A stretch of 64,000 nt of DNA from Brevundimonas intermedia. GTDB lineage: Bacteria > Pseudomonadota > Alphaproteobacteria > Caulobacterales > Caulobacteraceae. Positions 26,898 to 36,912 of this stretch are shown here, in pieces. Where the stretch lies: positions 537,936-601,935 of the forward strand of contig NZ_BSFD01000011.1 in NCBI RefSeq assembly GCF_027922165.1, in the 5' to 3' direction. A program made the position numbers and the translations under genes. Each line of letters begins with the position of its first letter. Positions within the stretch are counted from its first letter, which is position 1. A model generated the notes under the pieces. The model was not told where the DNA came from and made no database searches. It saw nothing but the letters and a program-made list of their open reading frames with translations.

Positions 26898-27656
26898 CTA
26901 TCGCCAGCCTGCGTCCACGAAATACTCGTGGCCTGTAATCAAACGTGCGTCGTCAGAGGCGAGGAACAGGCCCAGCGCCGCGACATCCGCGGGCAGAAGC
27001 CGACCGGGCAGGCACTGGGCCGCAACGATCTCGGCCTCGCCCTCGGGCGTGTACCATTTCATCTGGCGCGGGGTTTGGACATTACCCGGCACGATACAGA
27101 CCACCCGCACCCCGTCCCGGCCCAGCTCGCGGGCCAGAGCGCGGGTCATGCCCTCGATGCCGGCCTTGGCGGTCTCGTACAGCGACAGGTCTGGCAGACC
27201 CAGGTGCCAGCTGATCGAGCCGAGATTGATGATCACCCCCCGCCCCTTCTCGCGCATGCCGGTCGCAACCGACTGGGCCGCGAAATAGAGGTGGCGCAGG
27301 TTAACATTGATGCGGTTGTCCCAATACTCGGGCGTGACCTCGGCCAGCGTGTGACGGTCGTCGTTGGCGGCGTTGTTGATCAGGACGTCGATCGGACCAT
27401 GGCCGGCGATCACATCAGCCAGACAGGTCTGAAGCGCGGCGACGTCGGTCAGATCACAGGGATGAAAGACGGGCGCCGGCGACAGCTCGGCCAGCGAGGC
27501 CTCCAGCGCGCGAGACTCGGCCTCGGCGATATCGAGAAACACGACGCGGGCGCCCTGGCGCGCGAAGGCTTCGGTAAAGCCGGCGCCGATGCCGGAACCG
27601 CCGCCGGTGACGACGACCAGACGGTCCTTCAGCGACGGATAGACGGCGCGACTCAT
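26898..27656 (-). CDS. xylB: D-xylose 1-dehydrogenase (NAD-dependent SDR)
   Basis: 252 aa. TGGGSGIGAG at 17-26, NNAANDDRH near 94-102, catalytic S147, Y160 and K164. From memory the protein is close to Caulobacter crescentus XylB throughout, including SISWHLGL, YETAKAGIEGMTRALAREL, VPGNVQTPRQ, KWYTPEGEAEIVAAQCL and the GHEY-DAGWR end. It oxidises D-xylose to xylonolactone. Its ATG overlaps the xylX stop (ATGA). This is the most secure anchor for calling the operon a Weimberg xylose pathway. Confidence 0.93.
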   Translation of the reverse strand: MSRAVYPSLKDRLVVVTGGGSGIGAGFTEAFARQGARVVFLDIAEAESRALEASLAELSPAPVFHPCDLTDVAALQTCLADVIAGHGPIDVLINNAANDDRHTLAEVTPEYWDNRINVNLRHLYFAAQSVATGMREKGRGVIINLGSISWHLGLPDLSLYETAKAGIEGMTRALARELGRDGVRVVCIVPGNVQTPRQMKWYTPEGEAEIVAAQCLPGRLLPADVAALGLFLASDDARLITGHEYFVDAGWR

Positions 27657-28807
27657 ACAGAGACTCCCAGCAGGCCGCGACCGGCCAGATTACGCATCAA
27701 CTCGACCACCCCGAACCGCCAGGCCGGGGCCTGGTCGCAGGTGGTCACGATATTCTCGAGCACGCCCAGCTTCTCGGACGATACGCGGACCCGGTCGCCG
27801 ATCTTGTGGGTGAAGCCTTTGCCCGGCGCGTCGCGATCCTCGATCGGCGCGAACATGGTGCCCAGATACAGGGCGAAGCCGTCCGGATACTGGTGGGCGC
27901 TCAGGGTCTGGCGCACCAACTCCTCAGGGTCGCGGCTGATCAGCCGCATCGAGCTTTCGCCGGTCATGACGAAGCCGTCCTGCCCCTCGACCTCCAGCCG
28001 CACCGTCGCGGCGCGCACGTCGTCCATACCGAAGCCGTCGTCGAACAGGCGAATGAAGGGGCCGATGGCGGCGGAGGCGTTGTTGTCCTTGGCCTTGCCC
28101 AGCAGCAGGGCCGAACGCCCTTCGATGTCGCGCAGGTTGACGTCATTGCCCAGGCTGGCGCCGACAGGGCGGCCGACCGGATCGCAGATCACGACCACCT
28201 CGGGTTCCGGGTTGTTCCAGGCCGAGTCTGCACGAACGCCCACCTCTGCGCCCCAGCCGACCGAGGCCAGAACCGGCGCCTTGGTGAAGATTTCGGCATA
28301 GGGACCGATCGCGACTTCCAGATACTGTGACCACATGCCGTCGGCGATCAGTTGCGCCTTGACGCCCTCAGCCTGTTCGGAGCCTGGCCGCAAATCTCTC
28401 AGGTCGCCGCCGATCCGATCCAGAATGGACTGGCGAACCGCATTGGCGGCGTCGGCGTCGCCGCGCGCCCGCTCCTCGATCACCCGCTCAAGGGCCGAGA
28501 CCGCAAAGGTGACGCCCGACGCCTTGATGCACTGAAGGTCCAGGGGCGACAGCAGGACGATGTCCGCCTGACCCGCCTCATCCCAAGCCGTCACGAACGA
28601 CAGCTCGTCCAACGCCCCCAGATCGACGCCTTCGATTCGGTCCAGTTCGGTACGAGACACGGCTTCAGCCGTCGTGGCCACCTGGCCGGAGATATCATAG
28701 AGGCGCCCGCCCCGGACAAGAACCGGCGACGGCCCAGCGGGAGTCATGATCCGTCCCAGCAAGCGGGCATCGCGCCAGTCCGTCGGCAGATGTGAGGCTA
28801 GGTTCAA
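27653..28807 (-). CDS. xylX: 2-keto-3-deoxy-D-xylonate dehydratase, FAH superfamily
   Basis: About 384 aa. It converts 2-keto-3-deoxyxylonate to 2-oxoglutarate semialdehyde. The C-terminal half has the fumarylacetoacetate-hydrolase fold: GWGAEVGVRAD, PEPEVVVICD with acidic metal ligands, GNDVNLRDIEGRSALLLGKAKDNNASAAIGPF, and FTHKIGDRVRVSS. TTG at 28807 is chosen because GGAAGGGGAG lies 5-6 nt upstream; GTG at 28825 is an alternative with a poor ribosome site. It is the first gene of the operon after the XylR-type operator. Confidence 0.88.
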   Translation of the reverse strand: MNLASHLPTDWRDARLLGRIMTPAGPSPVLVRGGRLYDISGQVATTAEAVSRTELDRIEGVDLGALDELSFVTAWDEAGQADIVLLSPLDLQCIKASGVTFAVSALERVIEERARGDADAANAVRQSILDRIGGDLRDLRPGSEQAEGVKAQLIADGMWSQYLEVAIGPYAEIFTKAPVLASVGWGAEVGVRADSAWNNPEPEVVVICDPVGRPVGASLGNDVNLRDIEGRSALLLGKAKDNNASAAIGPFIRLFDDGFGMDDVRAATVRLEVEGQDGFVMTGESSMRLISRDPEELVRQTLSAHQYPDGFALYLGTMFAPIEDRDAPGKGFTHKIGDRVRVSSEKLGVLENIVTTCDQAPAWRFGVVELMRNLAGRGLLGVSV

Positions 28808-28836
28808 ATTGGTCTCCCCTTCCACACTCTATGATG

Positions 28837-28875
28837 TGGTAGCGCTACCATCTTGCATCGCAAACGCCCTGTCAA
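28837..28875 (-). promoter_or_regulatory. xylX promoter with perfect XylR-type palindromic operator
   Basis: TGGTAGCGCTACCA at 28837-28850 is a perfect 14-bp palindrome. On the minus strand TTGACA (28875-28870) with 17-bp spacing places a weak -10 (GATGGT, 28852-28847) on the operator edge, so repressor binding would block the polymerase. The -35 contains the TGA stop of the upstream regulator gene. The motif agrees with my memory of the palindrome found before Caulobacter xylose-induced genes. Confidence 0.75.
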
Positions 28876-29885
28876 TCAGAAGGCGGCGACGTGCTCTCGC
28901 GAAGGATCATTTCATGCGCGACGGGGCCTGAATTCTCGCCGCCACGACCCAGTATAATAGCCGCCCGCCGCGCCATGGCCGCGACCGGCTGACGGATCGT
29001 GGTCAAGCCAGGCCAGACGCTGGCGGCCAGATAGGTGTCATCAAAACCCACCACCGAGACGTCGCGCGGGGTCGACAGGCCGGCCGCATGCACGGCCGCC
29101 AGAGCCCCGGCGGCCATGTCGTCGTTACTGGCGAAAATGGCCGTTGGCCGACGCGACTGAGCCAGCAGCCGGCGCCCGGCCTCGAACCCGGACCGATAGG
29201 TGAAATCGCCCGGTTCGACCTGAAGAACTGCACCTTCCACATCGTCGATGGCGGCCTGCGCGCCCCGTCGCCGGTCATCGCTGGCGCTCTGGTCTTGACG
29301 GCCAAGGATGAAGCCGATCACCCGGTGACCCATGTCCAGCAGGTGTTTGGTCATCTGATGGGCCGCCCCGACATCGTCCACCTTCAACGAGACCAGATCC
29401 TCGCTGGCGGCGGGCGCGGCCAGGACCACGGCCTTCATCCGGCTCTTAGAGATGGCGTCCAGGGTGGCCTGTGATTCACCCAGCGGCGGCGGCACGATCA
29501 CCCCCTGTGCACCTCCAGCGCTCAGCCTTTGGACTGCCTCCCGCTCCTCTTCCGGCGCTCCGGCCTGCGACGGCTCGATCAGCAGCAGCAAGCCCACCGA
29601 TCGCGCCCCTTCCAGAGCGCCGGACAGGACCTCGGCCAGATAGGCGTTGGACGGGTTGGCGTACAAAAGTCCGATCCGCCCTGCCCCGGCCCGCGCCAGA
29701 ATTCGCGCGGCGGGATCGGGCACATAGCCGGTTTCGCGGATAATCTGTTCGACCTTGGTCCGCGTCGCCTCTCGGACGCGGGCGTCGCCGTTCACCACGC
29801 GCGAGACGGTCATCGGCGAGACGCCGGCCAGGCGGGCGATGTCGCCCATAGTGCGGTTGCGGCCCTGGCCGGTCTTGACAGTCAT
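28872..29885 (-). CDS. xylR: LacI-family repressor, putative XylR
   Basis: 337 aa. The N-terminal helix-turn-helix (MGDIARLAGVSPMTVSRVVNG) and hinge (VPDPAARILARAGAGRIGLL) are typical of LacI/GalR proteins. The periplasmic-binding-protein core follows, with IFASNDDMAAGALAAVHAAGL and VVGFDDTYLA. It lies directly upstream of xylX, whose promoter has a perfect LacI-type palindrome, so autonomous control of the Weimberg operon is likely. The ATG at 29885 lacks a good ribosome site; a second ATG at codon 13 (MGDIARLAG) is possible. Translation may depend on coupling with the mini-ORF that overlaps its start. Confidence 0.85.
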   Translation of the reverse strand: MTVKTGQGRNRTMGDIARLAGVSPMTVSRVVNGDARVREATRTKVEQIIRETGYVPDPAARILARAGAGRIGLLYANPSNAYLAEVLSGALEGARSVGLLLLIEPSQAGAPEEEREAVQRLSAGGAQGVIVPPPLGESQATLDAISKSRMKAVVLAAPAASEDLVSLKVDDVGAAHQMTKHLLDMGHRVIGFILGRQDQSASDDRRRGAQAAIDDVEGAVLQVEPGDFTYRSGFEAGRRLLAQSRRPTAIFASNDDMAAGALAAVHAAGLSTPRDVSVVGFDDTYLAASVWPGLTTIRQPVAAMARRAAIILGRGGENSGPVAHEMILRESTSPPSD

Positions 29886-29953
29886 CGGCCGAACACGACC
29901 ACACCCAGGGCGTTCATGTCCAGCACCCGGAAGAAGGTCTGCGCATTCGCCAT
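29882..29953 (-). CDS. Possible 23-codon bridging ORF between rodA and xylR
   Basis: The frame encodes 23 residues beginning MANAQTFFRVLDMNALG. Its ATG overlaps the rodA stop (TAATG) and its TGA overlaps the xylR start (ATGA). It fills the gap exactly. It may couple translation of xylR to upstream ribosomes, be a gene remnant, or be chance. I do not recognise the peptide. Confidence 0.3.
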   Translation of the reverse strand: MANAQTFFRVLDMNALGVVVFGR

Positions 29954-31107
29954 TATATCAGACCATGGCCCTTCGGCAGTTCGGCGTAACGGTGGACACG
30001 CGTCGCCATCACCAGACCGAAACCGATCATCACCGTCAGCATCACCGTGCCGCCATTTGACAGCAGCGGCATCGGCACCCCGACAACCGGCGCCAGCCCC
30101 ATGACCATCGCCCCGTTGATCAGTACATACATGGCGAAGGTAGCAATGACGCCCGAAGCGGCCAATCTTCCGAAATGACTGTGCGATAGCGAGGCTATTC
30201 GAAGCGAAATCAATATGATCGCTGCGTAGGCGGTCAGCAGGAAGAAGGTGCCGACAAAGCCGAATTCCTCAGCGAAGGCGGCGAAGATGAAGTCGGTATG
30301 CCGCTCGGGCAGGAATTCCAGCTGGCTCTGACTGCCCAGGCCAAAGCCTTTGCCGAGCAGGCCGCCGGATCCCATGGCGATCTTCGACTGCACGATCTGA
30401 TACCCCTTGTCGGCCATATCGGCCTCGGGGTTCAGGAAAGTCAGCACCCGGTGCCGCTGATAGTCGTGCATGCCGAACATCACATAAGGCGGCACGGCGA
30501 CTATGGCGACGGCGGCGACGGCGGCGATGATCTTCCAGTTCAGGCCCGCCATGAACATGATGGCCGCACCAGTCAAACCGATCAGCATGGCAGAACCCAG
30601 GTCGGGTTGGTGCGCCACCAGTATGAACGGCAGGCCGATGATGGCGACGGGGACGATCAGCTTCCAATGGAAGCTCGCCTCCTGGGCCGACGCCCCGTGG
30701 TACCAGCGCGCCAAAGCCAGAACCACGCCGATCTTCATGATTTCCGACGGTTGGATACGGGTGACTCCCAGGTCCAGCCAGCGGGTGGCGCCCAGAGCGG
30801 TATAGCCCAGCGGAGTCTCCACCAGGGCCAGCAGAAACAGCGCCAGACCATAGATGGGATAGGCCAGACCGAACCAGTACCGAATGTTGATCATGGACAG
30901 GCCCAGCATAAGCACCAGGCAGAAGCCGAACCGCATCAGATGCTTGGCCGCCCACGGCGACCAGGAGCCCCCGCCGACGGAATAGAGCATCATCGCCCCT
31001 GCCCCGCCGACGGCGCAGATGAGCAAGAGCAGACGCCAGTCGATCTGGCTGATCTTAGTCGAAACGCGCTCGCGCTCGCCGGGACGGGACAGGGCGGAGG
31101 CGGTCAT
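29953..31107 (-). CDS. rodA: Rod-shape-determining SEDS peptidoglycan polymerase RodA
   Basis: 384 aa with about ten membrane segments. SEDS signatures: GATRWLDLG, RIQPSEIMKIGVVLALARWY, HQPDLGSAMLI with the essential aspartate, SKIAMGSGGLLGKGFGLGSQSQL, ERHTDFIFAAFAEEFGFVG and PLLSNGGTVML. It polymerises glycan strands for cell elongation with PBP2. The start overlaps the mrdA stop by one base. It is the last gene of the mreB-mreC-mreD-mrdA-rodA order. Confidence 0.95.
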   Translation of the reverse strand: MTASALSRPGERERVSTKISQIDWRLLLLICAVGGAGAMMLYSVGGGSWSPWAAKHLMRFGFCLVLMLGLSMINIRYWFGLAYPIYGLALFLLALVETPLGYTALGATRWLDLGVTRIQPSEIMKIGVVLALARWYHGASAQEASFHWKLIVPVAIIGLPFILVAHQPDLGSAMLIGLTGAAIMFMAGLNWKIIAAVAAVAIVAVPPYVMFGMHDYQRHRVLTFLNPEADMADKGYQIVQSKIAMGSGGLLGKGFGLGSQSQLEFLPERHTDFIFAAFAEEFGFVGTFFLLTAYAAIILISLRIASLSHSHFGRLAASGVIATFAMYVLINGAMVMGLAPVVGVPMPLLSNGGTVMLTVMIGFGLVMATRVHRYAELPKGHGLI

Positions 31108-33101
31108 CAGCGCGGCTCGGTCGAAGGAAGAGGGGGCTCGGCGCCGAGAGGCTGCGGCGTCGCTTCCGCCACGACAGACGGTTCGTCCAGCGAGGTCGGC
31201 TCGACCGGATCCGGCGCCGGCGGCCGCTCCATGCGCGCCCGCATCTCGGGATCCTTCAGCAAGGCGACCTTCATCACCTCGCGGGCGCGTGGCGCGCCGG
31301 CGGTGCCACCGCCCATGCCGCCGTGCTGCACGATGACGGAGACCGCGTAGCGCGGATTGTCGGCAGGCGCGAAAGCGATGAACAGGTTGTGGTCCTTTTG
31401 GGCCCAGGGTCGGCCCGCGCCCTTGCGCGAACCCGCGCCATAGTTCTGCGCCTGGGCCGTGCCGGTCTTGCCCGCCATGCGAATATCGCCCAGGCCCAGC
31501 TGGCTGTTCCTGAAGCCGGTGCCGCCGACGTCGGTCACGGCCTCCATCCCCTCGCGCATCACCTGGCCGAAGGCGGGATCATAGGGAAGGTCGGCGAAGA
31601 TCCGGTCGGCGCCCTGCTCTACGCCCCCGATCGACTTGATCAGCCGCGGCATCACGGCCTTGCGGCCATTGGCCAGTCTCGAGGCATAGACGGCCAGTTG
31701 CAGGGCGTTGACCGTCAGGGCCCCCTGCCCGATGCCGTAGCTGGGCGTCTCTCCTGGATACCATTTGCCGTCGCCCCGAACGGGATTTTCGCGTCGCCAT
31801 TTGCGGTCGGGAACCAGGCCGGGCTTCTGGCCGGAGACGCCGATATCGAAAGTCTGGCCGAACCCCAGTTCCCGCGCAGTCTCGGCGATGGCGTCCGGCC
31901 CCATCTCCACAGCCAATGTCATGAAATAGACGTTGCAGGAGTTCTTGATCGCCCCTCGCATGTCTAACGAGCCGTGACGTCCTAGACAGGCGAACCGTCG
32001 CCCCAAATAATAAGAACCGTTGCAGACGATACGCCGGTTTGGATCGCCTCCACGCTTCAGGGCCGCAAGACCGACAACGGGCTTGAAGGTCGAGCCCGGG
32101 GCGAAGGTTCCCGCCAGCGCCTTGTCTGTCAGTGGCCGCCGCTCATAGTCGGCGAGCGCGCGATAGACGCTTGAGGGCACGCCGCCGACGAACAGGTTCG
32201 GATCGAACGACGGCGCAGACGTCATCGCCAGGATGTCGCCGTTGCGCACATCCATCACCACGCAGGCGCCGGACTCCTCGCCAAACACTTCCAGCGCCCG
32301 GTTCTGAACATCCGCGTCCAGCGTCAGGACCACCTCCTGTCCGGGCACTGCAGGACGGGACCCGCCGACATCCTCCGCCACAACCCGGCCGCGGGCGTCC
32401 ACTTCCACGCGATTGCCCCCAGGCTCGCCGCGCAAAGCCGCGTCCAGCGCCTTCTCCACCCCCTGGCGGCCGATGCGGAAACTGGGGTTGAACAACAGGG
32501 GCGGCGGCGTCTCTCCCTTGTCGCGGATCGCCTTGATGTCGCGGTCGTTGACCTTGGCCACATAGCCGATCACATGGGCGAACGACCCGCCGAACGGATA
32601 GTAGCGGGCGTCGTTCATGTCGGCCATGACGCCGGGCAGTTCGTTGGCGTACAGATTGACCTTGGCGAACTCCTCCCAGGTCAGGTCGCTCTTGACCGGG
32701 ACCGGGTTGAACTTGGACGAGGCGTTGACGTCGCGAATAATGGCGCGACGACGCTCCAGGGTGTCGGGCAGCAGCCGGCCCAGCAGGTCCAGGGTCTGGT
32801 CCAGATCCTTGGTCTCGTCGCGAACCACCAGCACCCGAAAACTGGGGCGGTTGCCGGCGATGACCACGCCGTTGCGGTCCTTGATCAGGCCGCGCGGCGG
32901 CGGGACCATACGGAAGTTGAACTGGTTCTGCGACGACAGGGTCGCATACTCCTGGGCCTGAACGACTTGAAGTTGGGCCAGCCGACCGATCAGGGCCGCC
33001 ACCCCCAGTCCCGTCAGACCGCCGAACACGAAGGTACGGCGCAGGAAGGAGCCCTGGCGCTCGTTGACGTCTGCGAAGAAGATGGAGGGTTCGCCGCTCA
33101 T
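31107..33101 (-). CDS. mrdA: Penicillin-binding protein 2 (transpeptidase)
   Basis: 664 aa. A cytoplasmic N-terminus, one membrane anchor (TFVFGGLTGLGVAALIG), a PBP dimerisation domain and a class B transpeptidase domain. The active-site motifs are PGSTFKP (SxxK), NSCNVY (SxN) and KTGTAQ (KTG). A Pro-rich tail follows residue 620. The ATG at 33101 overlaps the mreD stop (ATGA); the much longer upstream reading frame belongs to other genes. It cross-links peptidoglycan made by RodA during elongation. Confidence 0.95.
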   Translation of the reverse strand: MSGEPSIFFADVNERQGSFLRRTFVFGGLTGLGVAALIGRLAQLQVVQAQEYATLSSQNQFNFRMVPPPRGLIKDRNGVVIAGNRPSFRVLVVRDETKDLDQTLDLLGRLLPDTLERRRAIIRDVNASSKFNPVPVKSDLTWEEFAKVNLYANELPGVMADMNDARYYPFGGSFAHVIGYVAKVNDRDIKAIRDKGETPPPLLFNPSFRIGRQGVEKALDAALRGEPGGNRVEVDARGRVVAEDVGGSRPAVPGQEVVLTLDADVQNRALEVFGEESGACVVMDVRNGDILAMTSAPSFDPNLFVGGVPSSVYRALADYERRPLTDKALAGTFAPGSTFKPVVGLAALKRGGDPNRRIVCNGSYYLGRRFACLGRHGSLDMRGAIKNSCNVYFMTLAVEMGPDAIAETARELGFGQTFDIGVSGQKPGLVPDRKWRRENPVRGDGKWYPGETPSYGIGQGALTVNALQLAVYASRLANGRKAVMPRLIKSIGGVEQGADRIFADLPYDPAFGQVMREGMEAVTDVGGTGFRNSQLGLGDIRMAGKTGTAQAQNYGAGSRKGAGRPWAQKDHNLFIAFAPADNPRYAVSVIVQHGGMGGGTAGAPRAREVMKVALLKDPEMRARMERPPAPDPVEPTSLDEPSVVAEATPQPLGAEPPLPSTEPR

Positions 33102-33616
33102 CGGAACCGGGTATCCCCGTCGTCGAAGCGTTCCAGCATCCAGTCCGCGATCGGATACAGGATCAGGGTCGGCGTGACCTGGCCGATCAGCGACAGGATC
33201 GACGGCGGATTGGCCGCCCGGATCGCCACGATCACATAGGCCGTCAGGAAGGCGCCAAGGGTACAGGCGGCGTACCAGGCGAAACGGATCAACCCCTCGT
33301 GCCCCGCCAGCAGATTGCGCGACAGCAGGATCACCGCATAAACCGCCATCAGGCACAACGGCCACAGCCCCAGAGGCCCGCCCCAGAACAGGTCCAGGAA
33401 CAGGCCCAGCACGAACAGCACCGCCGGCGCCGTCATCGATGGACGGATCAGAGGCCAGGCGAAGGCCAGCACCATCGGAAACACCGGCTCAGGCAGAGTC
33501 AGGCCGAACAGTTCGACGGGCGTGGCGAAGACGATCGTTGCGGCGACCGCCGCCAGGGCCGGATAGATAATCCACTGCAGGGGTCCGACGACGCGGACCG
33601 CGACGGGCCGTCTCAC
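33098..33616 (-). CDS. mreD: Rod-shape-determining protein MreD
   Basis: 172 aa, five or six hydrophobic segments (WIIYPALAAVAATIVFATP, GLFLDLFWGGPLGLWPL and others). The GLFLDLFWGGPLG segment is the conserved MreD membrane motif. The GTG at 33616 overlaps the mreC stop as GTGA, and its stop overlaps mrdA. It links MreC and the elongation complex in the inner membrane. Confidence 0.92.
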   Translation of the reverse strand: MRRPVAVRVVGPLQWIIYPALAAVAATIVFATPVELFGLTLPEPVFPMVLAFAWPLIRPSMTAPAVLFVLGLFLDLFWGGPLGLWPLCLMAVYAVILLSRNLLAGHEGLIRFAWYAACTLGAFLTAYVIVAIRAANPPSILSLIGQVTPTLILYPIADWMLERFDDGDTRFR

Positions 33617-34719
33617 GTCACGCCCCCCGGGGCCGGCGCGGGCTCCGGCGAGGTCTGTGGCGGCGGCTGGGGCGCGGTCTCGGCGGAGCGAGCGGGGGTT
33701 GGCCGCGTCGGAGCCGGCGCCGCTGCAGCGGAGCGCGCGCGAGCCGCCTGGGCCTCCGCCGCAGCCTGACGGCGCGCGGCCGCATCGCCGATGGCGCCTG
33801 CCTGCGCCTCGCTGGGCGGCGGGGCTGTGGTCAGGCCGGCCAGGGGCGGGGCGTTCAGCACGTTCGGATCGATCAGCTGACCGAAGTCTTGGAACAGCAG
33901 CACCCGCACATAGTCGATGGCGCCGCGATCGCTGAACAGCTTGACGCGCCAGCTGCCGTCGATGCCCTTGGCGGCGATGCCGATCGGGATCCCGCGCGGC
34001 AGGCCGCCGCCGTCGCCCGAGCTCAAAATCCGGTCGCCCGCCTGCACCGATCCGGCGCCACGAACGAACTCCAGCCGCGGGTTGCCGCTGCCGTCGCCGG
34101 TCAGCAGGGCCCGTGCGTCGGTGCGGTCCACCAGCACCGGCGTGCGCGAAGCGACGTCGGTCAACAGAACCATGCGGCTGACACCGCCGGTCACACCGGT
34201 CACCCGACCGACCAGACCGTGCTCGTTGATGACAGGATTGCCAATGCGCACGCCCTTGGCTCCGCCGACGTCGATCAGCTTGGCGTTCTTGAAAGGCCCC
34301 CGGCTCTCGGAGATGGCCCGCGCCGTCAACATGGGAACGGCAGGCTCGGTCCGCAGGCCCAGCATGGCCTCGTAGCGGCCGTTGATATTCTTGAGGGCAA
34401 TAGCCTGGTCGCGCCACGGCTGCAGTTCAGCCAGTTCCGCCTTCAGGCGTCGATTCTCTGATACCGCGAAGAAATAGCCGCCCACATAGTCCGTCACAGC
34501 GCCGATCCAGCGCACCGGCGCCGCCAGCACGCCGCTGACCGGCCCCGTCACCGTTTCCGTCGCGCCGCGAACCGCATTGTAGCCGGCGGCGCCGTCCGGC
34601 GCCGTGCGGTCGCTGAGCAATAGCAGGCCCGCCCCGATCATGCCCACGACGGCGACCACCGCGGCGGTCCAGGCCAGCGGCACCTTCAGGTTCTCAAAGG
34701 GGCCGTCGCGAAACGCCAC
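33613..34719 (-). CDS. mreC: Rod-shape-determining protein MreC
   Basis: 368 aa. One N-terminal membrane segment (PLAWTAAVVAVVGMIGAGLLLL), a coiled coil (SENRRLKAELAELQPWRDQAI) and the double beta-barrel domain (GAKGVRIGNPVINEHGLVGRV, DRILSSGDGGGLPRGIPIG). The C-terminus after residue 300 is a low-complexity Ala/Pro tail found in alphaproteobacterial MreC. GTG at 34719 is chosen since GGAAGG lies 6 nt upstream; the frame is open to 34737 (TTG). Confidence 0.93.
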   Translation of the reverse strand: MAFRDGPFENLKVPLAWTAAVVAVVGMIGAGLLLLSDRTAPDGAAGYNAVRGATETVTGPVSGVLAAPVRWIGAVTDYVGGYFFAVSENRRLKAELAELQPWRDQAIALKNINGRYEAMLGLRTEPAVPMLTARAISESRGPFKNAKLIDVGGAKGVRIGNPVINEHGLVGRVTGVTGGVSRMVLLTDVASRTPVLVDRTDARALLTGDGSGNPRLEFVRGAGSVQAGDRILSSGDGGGLPRGIPIGIAAKGIDGSWRVKLFSDRGAIDYVRVLLFQDFGQLIDPNVLNAPPLAGLTTAPPPSEAQAGAIGDAAARRQAAAEAQAARARSAAAAPAPTRPTPARSAETAPQPPPQTSPEPAPAPGGVT

Positions 34720-34834
34720 GGGCGACCTTCCACACAAGGGGTTGGAATCGGCAAGGGACCCCTGCCGTCTGCCTGCCTATCGCAAAATCGGGGCCGGAAT
34801 GGAACCGTCGATCACGCAGGGCTGAAAAGGATTT

Positions 34835-34858
34835 GCGGCCGGGCTTTCACCCGGCCGC
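34835..34858 (-). terminator. Hairpin between mreB and mreC
   Basis: A perfect 9-bp GC-rich stem (34835-34843 with 34850-34858, 6-nt loop) lies 11 bp beyond the mreB stop and is followed on the minus strand by AAATCCTTTTC. It probably terminates part of the mreB transcripts so that MreB exceeds MreC and MreD. Confidence 0.6.
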
Positions 34859-34869
34859 GGATCGAAAAA

Positions 34870-36135
<1,266 letters not shown>

Positions 36136-36194
36136 TTAGCGTCATGAGGGGGTTGAACGGCCTGTGAAACATGCTGCCTTCGCGTCCCACGCGA

Positions 36195-36908
36195 TCAGTC
36201 GCCCCGCGCGACCTCGCGGCGCCGGACCCATTCGCGCACGCCCAGCATTAGCCCCAACCAGGCTAGGGCCACTCCCGCCAATATGACCGAAGTCCAGATC
36301 CCGTCGCCGCTGACGGCCGTCATGAAGGATCCGCCGAAGAAGGCGACCAAGGCCGTCTTTGGCAGCACCCCCAGGGCGCATCCCGCCAGGAACCCGGGGA
36401 AAGACGCCCGCGCCGCGCCGAACGCCATATTGACGACGATGAAGGGGGCCGAGGGCACGTTACGGATCATGAAGCTGGCGTAGAACGCGTTCTTGCCCAC
36501 GAACCGGGTCAGCCGCCCCACCGTCTTGCCGCCGTGCCGCTCCAGCAGCCGCGCCGTTGGCCCGCGCCCCATCCAATAGGTGACAGCGGCCGAGGCGACC
36601 GTGGCGATCCAGCTGTACAAAAATCCGAACCAGGGTCCGAAGGCCACGACGCAGGCGGCGATCAGGATGAACTGCGGCGCACCGAAGAAGGCCGCGACCG
36701 TAAAGACGATCGCCGCCGCCGGCAGACCCCACGGCCCATGCCGGAACCCGCCCAGCCAGGCCTCCAGCCGCACCTCGGCGTCCAGCCCCAGTTGACTCTT
36801 GCCCACGGCGAACAGGCCGATCATCGCACCCAGCAATACAATCGTCGCCAGCACGGCGCGCCAGCGCCGCGCCTCCATGTTCAGCAGAAAATCGAAAAAC
36901 CGACTCAT
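36195..36908 (-). CDS. TVP38/TMEM64 (VTT/SNARE-associated domain) membrane protein
   Basis: 237 aa, five or six membrane segments. The VTT-domain core is visible: AAAIVFTVAAFFGAPQFIL, GPWFGFLYSWIATVASAAVTYWMGR, and RNVPSAPFIVVNMAFG followed by FLAGCALGVLPKTALVAFFG. Proteins of this superfamily, including DedA, are linked to lipid scrambling or membrane homeostasis; the specific role here is unknown. It starts 4 bp after the stop of the secreted protein gene upstream, so the two form an operon. Confidence 0.85.
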   Translation of the reverse strand: MSRFFDFLLNMEARRWRAVLATIVLLGAMIGLFAVGKSQLGLDAEVRLEAWLGGFRHGPWGLPAAAIVFTVAAFFGAPQFILIAACVVAFGPWFGFLYSWIATVASAAVTYWMGRGPTARLLERHGGKTVGRLTRFVGKNAFYASFMIRNVPSAPFIVVNMAFGAARASFPGFLAGCALGVLPKTALVAFFGGSFMTAVSGDGIWTSVILAGVALAWLGLMLGVREWVRRREVARGD

Positions 36909-36912
36909 CGCG

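Noticed and set aside
33617..34417. Extension of mreD over mreC to 34417
   Set aside because: That part is antiparallel in meaning to none but overlaps the mreC coding sequence in another frame; the GTG at 33616 overlapping the mreC stop fits the standard mreC-mreD junction.
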